Shown piece after piece: positions 45,365 through 54,658 of a stretch of 64,000 nt of DNA. This DNA is from Allopusillimonas ginsengisoli. Its GTDB lineage: Bacteria; Pseudomonadota; Gammaproteobacteria; Burkholderiales; Burkholderiaceae_B. Positions within the stretch are counted from its first letter, which is position 1; every line of letters starts with the position of its first letter. A model generated the notes under the pieces. It was not told where the DNA came from and searched no databases. It saw only the letters and a program-made list of their open reading frames with translations. The translations under genes were made by a program, and so were the position numbers. The stretch spans positions 338,243 to 402,242 of the forward strand of contig RAPG01000003.1 of assembly GCA_005239165.1 (NCBI GenBank). Reading direction: 5' to 3'.

Positions 45365-47815
45365 TTGTCCAAACGATCTAAAAATGACCCCGACAGTCGC
45401 AAAGCGGAAACGGGGCACCAAGATCTCCCTCCCGACTTCGACCCGGATGTCCCTACGCGGGAAGCCGTTTTGCAGCACCTGCGCACCGCTGGCAAGCCCG
45501 TGTCCCCCAAGGCGCTGGCTAAGGCACTTGGTGCCTCATTTCCGCTTTCTGTTGGTTTTGACCGTCGCGTCAATGCCATGGAACGAGACGGCCAGATACT
45601 ACTAAATGCTCAGGGGCAGTTGCTCCCCAACAGCCAACTTGACTTCATCGCAGGCAAAGTGCAGGGCCACCGGGATGGCTTTGGCTTTCTGCTGCGCGAC
45701 GATGGCGGGCAAGACCTGTTTCTGTCGCCACGCGAGATGCGCAAGGTATTGCATGGCGACCGCGTTCTCGCCAAGCCTGACGGAGAGTACCGGGGCAAGC
45801 CCGAAGCGACCATTGTTGAGGTCGTCGAGCGTCACACTAACAAGCTGGTTGGCCGCTTCCTTAAAGAGCACGGCTCGCACATCGTTGTGCCCGAAGATCA
45901 GCGTATCAAGCACGACATACTTATTCAGGCAGCAGATACCGGCGGTGCCGAAACCGGCCAGGTGGTAATGGTGGAAATCATCCGTCAGCCTGCGCGGCAC
46001 ATGCAGCCTTTGGGCAGAGTGGTTGAGGTCCTGGGTGAAATCGACGACCCAGGCATGGAAATCGAAATCGCCGTTCGCAAGTTTGATGTGCCACACGTTT
46101 TCTCGTCCAAAGTGCTTAACGCTTCGTCGCGCCTGCCCGATGTGGTGCAGCCTGCAGATCTGAAAAACCGCGTCGACCTGCGTGATGTCCCCTTTGTGAC
46201 AATCGACGGCGAAGATGCCCGCGACTTTGATGATGCGGTCTACTGCGCCCCTGTCGAACTCGGCACTGAAAAGCGCCGGCGTCAGGGCTGGCGCCTGCTG
46301 GTAGCCATTGCTGATGTCACCCATTATGTGAAGCCAGGCGACGCCATCGACGAAGAGGCGTTTGACCGCGGCACCAGCGTGTATTTTCCGCGCCGGGTTA
46401 TTCCTATGCTGCCCGAGGCATTGTCCAACGGGATCTGCTCACTGAACCCCGAGGTCGATCGCGTGGTGCTGGTGTGCGACATGGTCATCGTCGGTAGCGG
46501 TGCAAAAGCAGGGCAAATTTCGGCTTACCAGTTTTATGATGCGGTCATTCATTCCCATGCGCGCACTACCTATACTGATGTGTGGGGTGCCCTGCAGCAG
46601 CCTGACGGGCCTGCGGGTCAGGCTATGGGTGAAGTGTTGCCGCACTTGCAGAACCTGTACGAGCTTTACCAGCTATTTTCAGAGGCTCGAAAGAAGCGCG
46701 GGGCCATCGATTTTGATACCGTCGAAACTCGCATTGTGTGCAATCCACTGGGGAAAATAGAGCGCATTGAAGCCTATACACGCAACGACGCGCATAAGCT
46801 CATTGAAGAGTGCATGCTCGCTGCCAACACCTGCGCCGCGGAGTTCATGACGCGTAACAAATGCCCGGGTCTGTACCGTGTGCACGAAGGTCCCACTCCC
46901 GAGAAGCTGCAATCGCTGCGAGACTACCTGCGCAACTTGGGGCTCTCGCTTGGTGGAGGCGACGAGCCGACTACGTCTGATTACGCCGTGTTGCTCAAGT
47001 CAGCGCAAAAGCGGCCTGACTACGAAATCATCCAGACCATGTGCCTGCGCTCGTTTCAGCAGGCCATCTATAGCCCTGAACAGGTGGGCCATTTTGGTCT
47101 CTCTTATGATCATTATGCGCATTTCACATCGCCCATACGTCGTTACCCTGATCTGCTGACTCACCGTGTCATAAAAAGCATTTTGCGCGGCAAGCGCTAT
47201 GTGCCCAATATCGAAGACGGGTTCGCCGCAGGGGCGCTGCCCAAAGGAGAGCGTGAGCACGCCATCTGGGAAAAAATCGGCCTGTTGTTGTCCGCCCGAG
47301 AGCGGCGTGCCGATGATGCCTCGCGCGATGTGGAGGCCTGGCTGAAGTGCTGGTTCATCAAGGAACATGTTGGTGAGGTCTTTAGCGGTCGTGTCACCGG
47401 CGTTGCAAGCTTTGGCCTGTTTATCACGCTAGATACGTTGTTTGTCGAAGGCATGGTGCATGTGTCAGAGCTGGGCTCTGATTACTTCCAGTACAACGAA
47501 GCCATGCACGAGTTGCGCGGAGAGCGCACAGGCATACGCTATCGGCTTACTGATGCGGTCCAGGTGCAGGTGGCGCGGGTAGACCTCGAAGCGCGACGCA
47601 TTGAATTCAAGCTGGTCAAAGGAACTGGGTTCAAAGAACTCAAGGCGGCCATTGACGAGCCTGAAGGGCAGCCCGAGCGCAAGATCAAGCGTGCCGCACC
47701 CGCCAAGCCTGAAGCGCTCAAGGGTACGACATCCAGGCAGCGACGGGCCGAAGCCAAGCGTAATGCCAAAGTGGCAACGCCGCGAAAATCCATCAAAGGA
47801 CGCACCAAGCGTTAG
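45365..47815 (+). CDS. rnr: Ribonuclease R
   Basis: 816 residues, starting at TTG 45365 with a weak GGAAAC ahead; no ATG fits upstream. An N-terminal helix-turn-helix (about 30-85) is followed by two cold-shock-type RNA-binding domains, the RNB nuclease domain with the acidic site DGEDARDFDDAVY, an S1 domain (FSGRVTGVASFGLFITLD) and a Lys/Arg-rich tail. It is a 3'-5' exoribonuclease that degrades structured RNA. It is followed by rlmB, the order known from E. coli. Confidence 0.95.
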   Translation: MSKRSKNDPDSRKAETGHQDLPPDFDPDVPTREAVLQHLRTAGKPVSPKALAKALGASFPLSVGFDRRVNAMERDGQILLNAQGQLLPNSQLDFIAGKVQGHRDGFGFLLRDDGGQDLFLSPREMRKVLHGDRVLAKPDGEYRGKPEATIVEVVERHTNKLVGRFLKEHGSHIVVPEDQRIKHDILIQAADTGGAETGQVVMVEIIRQPARHMQPLGRVVEVLGEIDDPGMEIEIAVRKFDVPHVFSSKVLNASSRLPDVVQPADLKNRVDLRDVPFVTIDGEDARDFDDAVYCAPVELGTEKRRRQGWRLLVAIADVTHYVKPGDAIDEEAFDRGTSVYFPRRVIPMLPEALSNGICSLNPEVDRVVLVCDMVIVGSGAKAGQISAYQFYDAVIHSHARTTYTDVWGALQQPDGPAGQAMGEVLPHLQNLYELYQLFSEARKKRGAIDFDTVETRIVCNPLGKIERIEAYTRNDAHKLIEECMLAANTCAAEFMTRNKCPGLYRVHEGPTPEKLQSLRDYLRNLGLSLGGGDEPTTSDYAVLLKSAQKRPDYEIIQTMCLRSFQQAIYSPEQVGHFGLSYDHYAHFTSPIRRYPDLLTHRVIKSILRGKRYVPNIEDGFAAGALPKGEREHAIWEKIGLLLSARERRADDASRDVEAWLKCWFIKEHVGEVFSGRVTGVASFGLFITLDTLFVEGMVHVSELGSDYFQYNEAMHELRGERTGIRYRLTDAVQVQVARVDLEARRIEFKLVKGTGFKELKAAIDEPEGQPERKIKRAAPAKPEALKGTTSRQRRAEAKRNAKVATPRKSIKGRTKR

Positions 47816-47828
47816 TGTGTTTTGCCTG

Positions 47829-47856
47829 ATCCCGCCGGAGCTTTGCTCCGCGGGAT
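47829..47856 (+). terminator. Hairpin between rnr and rlmB
   Basis: ATCCCG..CGGAG-CTTTG-CTCCG..CGGGAT, a long stem with a short loop. It is followed by TAAAATAG, not a T-run, so readthrough into rlmB is likely. Confidence 0.5.
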
Positions 47857-47889
47857 TAAAATAGCCGCTATTCGTCTTCAAGGAACAAC

Positions 47890-48636
47890 ATGTCTTCCCA
47901 TCAGGTACTGACGGGCTTTCACGCCGTCGTCGCCCGCTTGCGGCACGCGCCCGAGTCGGTTAAAGAGCTCTACGTCGAAGCGTCACGCCGCGACAAACGC
48001 ATGCAGGCTTTCATTCAGCAGGCGCAAAACGCCAAGGTTCGAGTGCTTCCCGTAGCGCCAGACCGACTTGACGGGCTGGCCCGCGGTGCCCGGCATCAGG
48101 GGGTGGTAGCGCTGGCTGAACCCCATCTGCTCGCGGCAGATGTTGATGAGGTGCTTGATACCCTCGAAGATAAAGGCCAGGTGCCTTTGCTACTTATTCT
48201 TGATGGCGTCACTGATCCGCACAATCTGGGCGCATGTCTGCGCACAGCAGACGCGGCGGGTGTACACGCTGTCATCGCGCCGCGTGACCGGGCTGTCGGG
48301 CTCAACCAGACCGTGCAGCGCGTTGCTTGCGGTGCAGCCGAAACCGTGCCCTACATCATGGTGACGAACCTGGCGCGTACTATGCGTCAGCTCAAAGAGC
48401 GTGATCTCTGGCTGGTAGGCACAGACGACGAGGCCGAGCAGGGCATGCATCAGGTAGATGGCCGGCGCGCCATGGCCTGGGTGATGGGTGCAGAAGGTGA
48501 GGGCATGCGCCGCCTCACTCGTGAAACCTGCGATGAGCTCGTCACCATACCCATGTTGGGGTCGGTAGAAAGCCTCAATGTCAGTGTTGCAAGCGCAGTA
48601 TGTCTTTACGAAACTGTGAGACAACGGCAGGTTTAA
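47890..48636 (+). CDS. rlmB: 23S rRNA (guanosine-2'-O-)-methyltransferase RlmB
   Basis: 248-residue SPOUT methyltransferase: an N-terminal substrate-binding domain (about 1-75) and a knotted catalytic domain with [21 protein letters not shown], then [13 protein letters not shown] and [15 protein letters not shown]. RlmB methylates G2251 (E. coli numbering) of 23S rRNA. GGAAC precedes the ATG. Confidence 0.94.
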   Translation: MSSHQVLTGFHAVVARLRHAPESVKELYVEASRRDKRMQAFIQQAQNAKVRVLPVAPDRLDGLARGARHQGVVALAEPHLLAADVDEVLDTLEDKGQVPLLLILDGVTDPHNLGACLRTADAAGVHAVIAPRDRAVGLNQTVQRVACGAAETVPYIMVTNLARTMRQLKERDLWLVGTDDEAEQGMHQVDGRRAMAWVMGAEGEGMRRLTRETCDELVTIPMLGSVESLNVSVASAVCLYETVRQRQV

Positions 48637-48714
48637 TGTTGCTGGCCGGCTGCCTTTGCCTGAGGCGGCCGGGTCCGCCAGTTTTGGCTCAGGTTTATTC
48701 TCTCCGTCGCTAAC

Positions 48715-49944
48715 ATGAATAAAAACGGCTTTACCACAACCATCGTTCACGCTGATCGCCGCGCCAACACCGAGTTTGGCGCAGTCCATACGCCTCTGCA
48801 CCCATCGTCTGAGTACGCATTTGCCGATTCTCGCGAACTGACTGCCGTGTTTCAGGGCAAGCCTGGTTTTACCTACGCGCGTCAGGGCACGCCGACCACG
48901 GCCGCGCTCGAGAACAAAATTACGCAAATGGAAGGGGGCACAGGCACTGTCAGTTTTGCAACCGGTATGGCCGCGCTGACAGCGATATTTTTCACCTTGC
49001 TCAAGGCGGGTGATCACCTGATCTGCAGCCATCATATTTTTGGCAATACCAACAGCTTGCTGGCTACGCTCGCAGGGCTGGGCGTAGAGGTTTCGTACGT
49101 CGATGCCACACATGTCTCCAACGTGGCGGCCGCCTTACGTCCTGAAACCCGCATGGTTTTCACCGAATCGCTTGCCAACCCGGGTACCCAGATAGCAGAC
49201 CTGAAAGCCATAGGAGACTGGTGTCGTGAACACGGTGTGGCGTATGTGGTCGATGGCACCCTGACTACGCCCTTGCTGTGCCGCGGAAAAGACGTAGGTG
49301 CATCACTGATATTTAACTCGCTGTCCAAGCACATTGGCGGGCACGGCAACGCGCTTGGCGGTGCTGTTACAGACACCGGCCTGTACGATTGGTCGCAGTA
49401 CCCCAACATTGCCGAGCCCTACCGCAAAGGCAAGCCTGCGACATGGGGGCTGACACAGATCAAGAAAAAAGGCCTGCGCGATATGGGCGGCACTCTGTCT
49501 TCCGACGCCGCTCACCGGCTTGCCGTGGGAGCAGAAACACTGGCGTTGCGTATGGAAAGAATATGCGCCAATGCGCTCGCCCTCGCACAGTACCTAACAG
49601 AGCACGCCAGAGTGGTAAAAGTGCATTACCCTGGGTTACCCAGCCATCCCCAGCACGAAAGAGCTACAGCGCTTTTTCAGCGGCGCTACGGGGGCCTGAT
49701 GGGCATAGAGCTCGCTCCCGATATTGATGCGTTCGAGTTCCTGAACCGTTTGCGTGTTCTGGCACTGGCAACCCACCTGGGCGACAATCGTACCTTGGTG
49801 CTACCCGTTGCACACACTATCTATTACGAAATGGGCGCCCAACGGCGGGCCGAAATGGGTATCTCTGATAATTTTTTGCGTGTCTCTATAGGCATCGAAG
49901 ACTTTGAAGATTTGCGTGCTGATTTCGAGCAGGCTTTGGCATAG
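48715..49944 (+). CDS. Cys/Met metabolism PLP-dependent enzyme (cystathionine gamma-synthase family)
   Basis: 409 residues of the fold-type I trans-sulfuration family. The PLP lysine is Lys205 in NSLSKHIGGHGNA and the cofactor aspartate is Asp180 in VVDGTL. It contains YARQGTPTTAALE, with the Tyr and Arg that hold the phosphate of the neighbouring subunit. Members include cystathionine gamma-synthase, O-acetylhomoserine sulfhydrylase and methionine gamma-lyase, which cannot be separated by sight. It begins 78 bases after rlmB. Confidence 0.85.
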   Translation: MNKNGFTTTIVHADRRANTEFGAVHTPLHPSSEYAFADSRELTAVFQGKPGFTYARQGTPTTAALENKITQMEGGTGTVSFATGMAALTAIFFTLLKAGDHLICSHHIFGNTNSLLATLAGLGVEVSYVDATHVSNVAAALRPETRMVFTESLANPGTQIADLKAIGDWCREHGVAYVVDGTLTTPLLCRGKDVGASLIFNSLSKHIGGHGNALGGAVTDTGLYDWSQYPNIAEPYRKGKPATWGLTQIKKKGLRDMGGTLSSDAAHRLAVGAETLALRMERICANALALAQYLTEHARVVKVHYPGLPSHPQHERATALFQRRYGGLMGIELAPDIDAFEFLNRLRVLALATHLGDNRTLVLPVAHTIYYEMGAQRRAEMGISDNFLRVSIGIEDFEDLRADFEQALA

Positions 49945-50079
49945 GCGGGGCGCTGATCGTTTAATGCGTACATTTTCCTGTTAGTCAACACCCGAGAACT
50001 GAAAGTTTACAAATAATGTACAGGTTGTTGCGAAACGCCGAAAAGTAAGCATATATGCGGGTTTTGAGAGCTTTTCCTC

Positions 50080-50109
50080 TTGACACGCCCGTTTTTCAAA
50101 GGCTTAATA
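50080..50109 (+). promoter_or_regulatory. Sigma-70-like promoter of the HU gene
   Basis: TTGACA (50080-50085) and TTAATA (50104-50109), 18 bases apart, in the 324-base gap before the HU gene. The remaining leader contains AAGCCAAG...CTTGGCC, a small hairpin (about 50215-50242). No gene is seen in 49945-50268. Confidence 0.45.
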
Positions 50110-50268
50110 CGCGTTAGCCAGTTGAGTGCGGTTGTTGCTAGCAGCGCTACCTGGTTGCGTCCAGATTGTCGTCCGCAGATGTGTGCGGCAATGGTGTGCG
50201 CCTAGTTTTTAATCAAGCCAAGTTCGGGTGCGGGCTTGGCCAAAATAATTTTTTAGGGGTAATCCTTA

Positions 50269-50541
50269 ATGAACAAAACAGAGCTTATCGAACACATCTC
50301 CACCAAAGCCGATCTGTCGAAGGCTGACGCAGGCCGCGCGCTTGAGGCGTTTATCGGTGCCGTCAAAACCACACTGAAGAAGAAAGGTTCGGTGACGCTC
50401 GTGGGCTTTGGCACTTTTGCCGTTTCCGAGCGTGCTGCCCGTACCGGTCGCAACCCACGCACCGGCGAAGCGATCAAAATTAAAAAGGCTCGCGTGCCTA
50501 AGTTCCGCCCAGGCAAAGCCCTGAAAGACGCCGTCAACTAA
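50269..50541 (+). CDS. hupB: DNA-binding protein HU
   Basis: 90 residues, the normal HU length. It starts [20 protein letters not shown] and has the DNA-contacting arm with [20 protein letters not shown] and [12 protein letters not shown] histone-like nucleoid protein that bends DNA as a dimer. It ends about 100 bases before tRNA-Val. Confidence 0.95.
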   Translation: MNKTELIEHISTKADLSKADAGRALEAFIGAVKTTLKKKGSVTLVGFGTFAVSERAARTGRNPRTGEAIKIKKARVPKFRPGKALKDAVN

Positions 50542-50641
50542 TGATGGTTTAGCGTATTGCGCGAGTGTGCACAATACGCTATAATCTTTTGCTTATCGTA
50601 ATTGCAGCACAAGTGGCCCACAGGGTTTAAAATTCTGATGC

Positions 50642-50717
50642 GGGTGCTTAGCTCAGTTGGTAGAGCGGCGCCCTTACAAGGCGTAGGTCGGCGGTTCGAA
50701 CCCGTCAGCACCCACCA
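50642..50717 (+). tRNA. tRNA-Val(TAC)
   Basis: 76 bases with encoded CCA. Acceptor arms GGGTGCT/AGCACCC, D-loop AGCTCAGTTGGTAGAGC, anticodon loop CTTACAA (TAC) and T-loop GGTTCGAACC. The T-stem has one G-T pair. It marks the left edge of the fic insertion. Confidence 0.97.
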
Positions 50718-50737
50718 CCAAAACTGCAATGAAAACG

Positions 50738-50767
50738 GCCACTTAAAGTAATTTAAGTGGCTTTTTT
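50738..50767 (+). terminator. Terminator of tRNA-Val
   Basis: Perfect 10-base stem GCCACTTAAA-GTAA-TTTAAGTGGC followed by six T's. Its 3' arm is part of the 29-bp direct repeat that reappears after fic. Confidence 0.92.
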
Positions 50768-50782
50768 CATGCCTGGCTGCCC
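50754..50782 (+). repeat. 29-bp direct repeat, left copy
   Basis: From taagtggcttttttcatg to gcctggctgccc; identical to 52631-52659. The left copy contains the 3' arm and T-run of the tRNA-Val terminator. Confidence 0.95.
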
Positions 50783-50792
50783 ATTGCCTTAT

Positions 50793-51238
50793 AAAGCACG
50801 TCACGCAGCCCTGAAATAACTGACTATCCTAAGCCGCCATACATTCAATAATTACATGCTGCCATCAAGCTTGGCTTAGCACGGATATTCAGCATTTTTA
50901 CGCGAATAGAACCACCACGTTACGCCGATTGCCACCAGGTAGAACACGATAAAAAACAGCAATGCGGCGTGAGGTGTGCCCGTAACTGAAATTGAAGTGC
51001 CAAAGCTCTTGGGTATGAAGAACCCCCCATATGCGCCGATTGCTCCCGTGAAGCCCAGTACCGCAGCGGCTTCTTTTGTACCTTCCATTTCAGCATTGCG
51101 TACAGATTCAGGGTCGCTCAGATTGGCACGGCGCATGCTTTTTGTGAGGAAAATAATGGGGATCATCGAAAACGTTGACCCATTGCCAATGCCGGTCAGT
51201 AAAAACAGCACAAGAAAAGATATCAAGAAACCTGCAAA
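50793..51238. repeat. 446-bp duplication of the narK 3' region, left copy
   Basis: Matches 52761-53206 with two visible base differences, both in the last 50 bases (near 51197 and 51230). It holds the last ~120 codons of narK and its downstream sequence. Confidence 0.95.
50876..51238 (-). pseudogene. narK C-terminal fragment
   Basis: Last ~120 codons of a NarK-type transporter, identical in protein to the end of the intact gene at 52844-54277 (GFTGAIGAYGGFF ... RKNAEYPC). Upstream of 51238 the homology stops abruptly, so it has no start of its own and cannot make a functional transporter. Confidence 0.9.
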
Positions 51239-51437
51239 GCAGCCCAGCTTTGGGGCGGGAGAGCAGTGCTAAGCGTTGTGATCTGACGTAGTCATAGGTT
51301 ATGACTAAGTTTTGTAAACTTCTTGTTTTGTTACATTCAACATATCAAGATTGTATTGATTTGATAAGTGTTTGTTTTAGTAGTAAAATTGTTTGTTTTT
51401 TCAATAAAATCATAGCGCCATTTGTAGAAAAATTTAT

Positions 51438-52610
51438 ATGTCGCCCAACTTTTCACACCACGAACTCCGAGTGATCAATCCCTCGTTCGACTCTCCATTA
51501 GTGGATACTTTGACCGAGTTGGAGTACCTGCGACGACTCCAGTTGTATGGTTCCACTCCACCATACCTGTTTTTTCAACTCAAACGCATCTTCCATATCT
51601 TTGAGAGCCTGGGTTCGGCGCGTATTGAGGGCAACCATACAACGCTGGCGGATTACGTGGAACACATTGTGAGCGAAGGCGAGAGGCCGCGATCTGACCA
51701 GCTCCGGGAAATTGAAAATATTGAACAGGCGATGGACTATATAGACAGTTCAATTCAGCCGGGCGATGATATCACTGGCCAATTCATCAGAGAGTTGCAC
51801 CAAATTACGGTCAATAACCTTCATCGAGAGGGTGACAAGACACCTGGGGCATATAGGACAGGTCAAGTCGTGATCGCTCAATCTGAACATTTGCCTCCTG
51901 ATGCGTCTACAGTGCCCATGTACATGGATGAGCTTGTCACGTTCATAAATCGTGATGATCCACAGAAGTATGACCTGATGAAAGTTGCCATTGCGCACCA
52001 TAGATTTGGCTGGATTCACCCCTTTTCGAACGGGAATGGGCGTGTTGTCCGGCTGATGACCTACGCCTTGATGCTTAAATATGGTTTTAATGTGGGTGCG
52101 GGCAATCGACTGCTCAATCCAACCGCTGTGTTTTGTAACGATAGACAAAAGTATTATGAGATGCTTTCTATTGCGGACAGTGGAACAGATGATGGTCTTG
52201 AGAATTGGTGCGTATACGTGCTTTCTGGCGTGCTCGATGAAATGAACAAAGTGGATCAGCTCTTGAACTATGAGTTCTTACGACAGCGCGTGTTGAATCC
52301 GGCTATTAGATACGCGTTGGAAAGACAGCAGGTTACCAAGCTGGAGGCCGCGGTGCTCGAGGCTAGTCTTCGATCTGAGGCTGCAGTAGTGAAGTCCGTC
52401 GATCTAGTACCGGTAATGCCTGACATGACTTCGCAGCAGCGCACCTATCAGATTCGAAAGCTTGTCGATCGTCATATGCTAATTCCGTTGACGGAAGGGG
52501 CCAGATCCTACTATGCAGGGTTTGCAAATAGCTACTTGCTTCGTGGCGTTATGCGAATGCTGCAACAAGAGGGGTTTATTCCGTCAGCTCTTGAGCAGCG
52601 ACACGACTAG
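51438..52610 (+). CDS. Fic family protein with C-terminal winged helix
   Basis: 390 residues. An inhibitory helix of the class II type is at residues 60-65 (SARIEG, fitting S/T-x-x-x-E-G/N), followed by the Fic core with motif [12 protein letters not shown] at 194-205. Catalytic His194 and Arg202 and Arg205 are present, but the position that is usually Asp or Glu is Asn198. A C-terminal winged helix ([18 protein letters not shown]) would bind DNA or a partner. Fic proteins usually transfer AMP to target proteins. A 200-base AT-rich leader precedes it. It lies inside a duplication beside tRNA-Val, suggesting acquisition. Confidence 0.88.
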   Translation: MSPNFSHHELRVINPSFDSPLVDTLTELEYLRRLQLYGSTPPYLFFQLKRIFHIFESLGSARIEGNHTTLADYVEHIVSEGERPRSDQLREIENIEQAMDYIDSSIQPGDDITGQFIRELHQITVNNLHREGDKTPGAYRTGQVVIAQSEHLPPDASTVPMYMDELVTFINRDDPQKYDLMKVAIAHHRFGWIHPFSNGNGRVVRLMTYALMLKYGFNVGAGNRLLNPTAVFCNDRQKYYEMLSIADSGTDDGLENWCVYVLSGVLDEMNKVDQLLNYEFLRQRVLNPAIRYALERQQVTKLEAAVLEASLRSEAAVVKSVDLVPVMPDMTSQQRTYQIRKLVDRHMLIPLTEGARSYYAGFANSYLLRGVMRMLQQEGFIPSALEQRHD

Positions 52611-52630
52611 ACCTTTCTTGTCAGCAGAAA

Positions 52631-52659
52631 TAAGTGGCTTTTTTCATGCCTGGCTGCCC
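52631..52659 (+). repeat. 29-bp direct repeat, right copy
   Basis: Identical to 50754-50782, 20 bases after the fic stop. Here the 5' arm of the terminator is absent, so it is an isolated piece of the tRNA-Val terminator region. Confidence 0.95.
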
Positions 52660-52760
52660 GCGGTCTTATTGGTAGTTTAAAAAGCACGAACCAAAAAAGG
52701 CAAGCTGGGCGCGTGGCTGTGCCCCGCTGGTTGGCGCTTTGTAAATGCCGAGCCAGCCTT

Positions 52761-53206
52761 AAAGCACGTCACGCAGCCCTGAAATAACTGACTATCCTAA
52801 GCCGCCATACATTCAATAATTACATGCTGCCATCAAGCTTGGCTTAGCACGGATATTCAGCATTTTTACGCGAATAGAACCACCACGTTACGCCGATTGC
52901 CACCAGGTAGAACACGATAAAAAACAGCAATGCGGCGTGAGGTGTGCCCGTAACTGAAATTGAAGTGCCAAAGCTCTTGGGTATGAAGAACCCCCCATAT
53001 GCGCCGATTGCTCCCGTGAAGCCCAGTACCGCAGCGGCTTCTTTTGTACCTTCCATTTCAGCATTGCGTACAGATTCAGGGTCGCTCAGATTGGCACGGC
53101 GCATGCTTTTTGTGAGGAAAATAATGGGGATCATCGAAAACGTTGACCCATTGCCAATGCCGGTAAGTAAAAACAGCACAAGAAAAGATATCAAGAACCC
53201 TGCAAA
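52761..53206. repeat. 446-bp duplication of the narK 3' region, right copy
   Basis: Right copy of the segment at 50793-51238, lying in the intact narK gene and its downstream sequence. The 101 bases between the right 29-bp repeat and this segment (52660-52760) are absent from the left copy. Confidence 0.95.
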
Positions 53207-54277
53207 ACTGCCTGGGAGCCCGCCATGCGGGATTGATAACATAACCCCAACGACGGCAAGAACCATGAAGATGAAGGTGTAAAAAGTAACTCTTGCACCG
53301 CCCAGTTTGTCGGAAAGCCAACCACCAAAGGGGCGGGCAAGCGCACCGACCAGTGGGCCCAGCCACGCATACTGCAGTGGGCGCACAGCCGGGTACAGGT
53401 ATTTGATCAGTAATGGAAACCCTGCTGCAAAGCCAATAAACGAGCCAAAAGTGCCCAAATACAGAAAGCACATGATCCAGTTCTGCTTGCGCTTAAAGAT
53501 GATGGCCTGATCTTTGAACGAAGCTTTGGCATCGGCGATGTCATGCATGGCAAACCAGGACAGCAGGGCGGCGATCAGAATAAAAGGCACCCAGATGAAC
53601 GCTGCGTTCTGCGCCCATACCTGTACGGGTCCGCCTGTGGTGCCTGAAAGCTGCGCAACCTGGGGGTCACCACCCAGGGGGCCAAACATTCCAATAGTAA
53701 TCACCAAAGGTGCCAGAAACTGGACGGACGACACCCCCAGGTTACCCAGGCCAGCGTTTAGACCCAGTGCAGAGCCTTTGCGCTCTTTCGGGAAAAAGAA
53801 GCTGATGTTTGCCATGGAGGACGAGAAATTACCCCCTCCAAACCCGCACAAGAGCGCCAGGACCAACATTACCCAATAAGGTGTCAAGGGGTTTTGTATG
53901 GCGATCCCGATACCTATCGTGGGCAGTAGCAGGCTGGCGGTAGTTAGTGCGGTCCAGCGTCGACCGCCGACGATGGGCACCATGAATGAGTAGAAAATGC
54001 GTAGGGTCGCTCCCGACAGCGCGGGAAGCGCGGCGAGCCAGAAAAGTTGATTTTCTGTGTAATTGAATCCGAGATTGGGAAGGTTTACCGCAACCACGCT
54101 CCACATTTGCCATACGGCGAATGCAAGAAAGAGGGCGGGTATAGAAAGCCACAGATTAAGATTGGCGATTGCCTGTCCCTGACTGGTCCAGAAAGCCTTG
54201 TCTTCGGGTGTCCAGACTTCGAGAGTACGACGAGAGCGTGGTGATGCGCTCTGATCTTTCAGTGGTTGTTGAGCCAT
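52844..54277 (-). CDS. narK: NarK-type nitrate/nitrite transporter
   Basis: 477 residues from ATG 54277 with GGGGG ahead. Twelve hydrophobic helices of the major facilitator fold; the nitrate signatures GFGGGNFSSSMANISFFFPK and LLTGIGNGSTFSMIPIIF are present. It moves nitrate in and nitrite out across the inner membrane. No narGHJI or nas genes are within the window. An FNR-like box lies 88 bases upstream of the start. Confidence 0.92.
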   Translation of the reverse strand: MAQQPLKDQSASPRSRRTLEVWTPEDKAFWTSQGQAIANLNLWLSIPALFLAFAVWQMWSVVAVNLPNLGFNYTENQLFWLAALPALSGATLRIFYSFMVPIVGGRRWTALTTASLLLPTIGIGIAIQNPLTPYWVMLVLALLCGFGGGNFSSSMANISFFFPKERKGSALGLNAGLGNLGVSSVQFLAPLVITIGMFGPLGGDPQVAQLSGTTGGPVQVWAQNAAFIWVPFILIAALLSWFAMHDIADAKASFKDQAIIFKRKQNWIMCFLYLGTFGSFIGFAAGFPLLIKYLYPAVRPLQYAWLGPLVGALARPFGGWLSDKLGGARVTFYTFIFMVLAVVGVMLSIPHGGLPGSFAGFLISFLVLFLLTGIGNGSTFSMIPIIFLTKSMRRANLSDPESVRNAEMEGTKEAAAVLGFTGAIGAYGGFFIPKSFGTSISVTGTPHAALLFFIVFYLVAIGVTWWFYSRKNAEYPC

Positions 54278-54364
54278 ATTGCCCCCACAGAGAACTGCCT
54301 GCGTGATAGTCACGCTGTCGCGAAATGCGATAATCAGTGTAATGACGAAAGGTCAAACCAGTGC

Positions 54365-54378
54365 TTGATTCATATCAG
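54365..54378. promoter_or_regulatory. FNR/DNR-like box upstream of narK
   Basis: TTGAT-TCAT-ATCAG against the consensus TTGAT-N4-ATCAA, one mismatch. It lies 88 bases upstream of the narK start, suitable for activation under low oxygen. Confidence 0.6.
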
Positions 54379-54658
54379 GCGGCGCCCAGATCACACTAAC
54401 AGAGATTGCCTGTGCTGTAAGCTAGGGTTCCTTCGTACGACTATTTGACCGATGTGTTGCACCGGCCACTATGGATGCATCCACCGCGGACTGCTTGAAA
54501 TGGGGTCAGCCGCCGTGTATTGATTAAAGTGGTTATATGAGGGAGTAAGGCTACCTTACTGGCGTGTTCGTGCCACTAAGCGTTCGTGCCAGTAATATCG
54601 TAAAAACAATGAACGCGCAGAGTCCCCCCTGCCAACATAATTCAAAGTGAGATTATTG

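Noticed and set aside
45602..46324. 240-codon minus-strand frame inside rnr
   Set aside because: Antisense to conserved cold-shock and RNB domains of ribonuclease R.
50876..51226. A second functional transporter gene
   Set aside because: It is only the last quarter of narK within a duplication and lacks a start region and most membrane helices.
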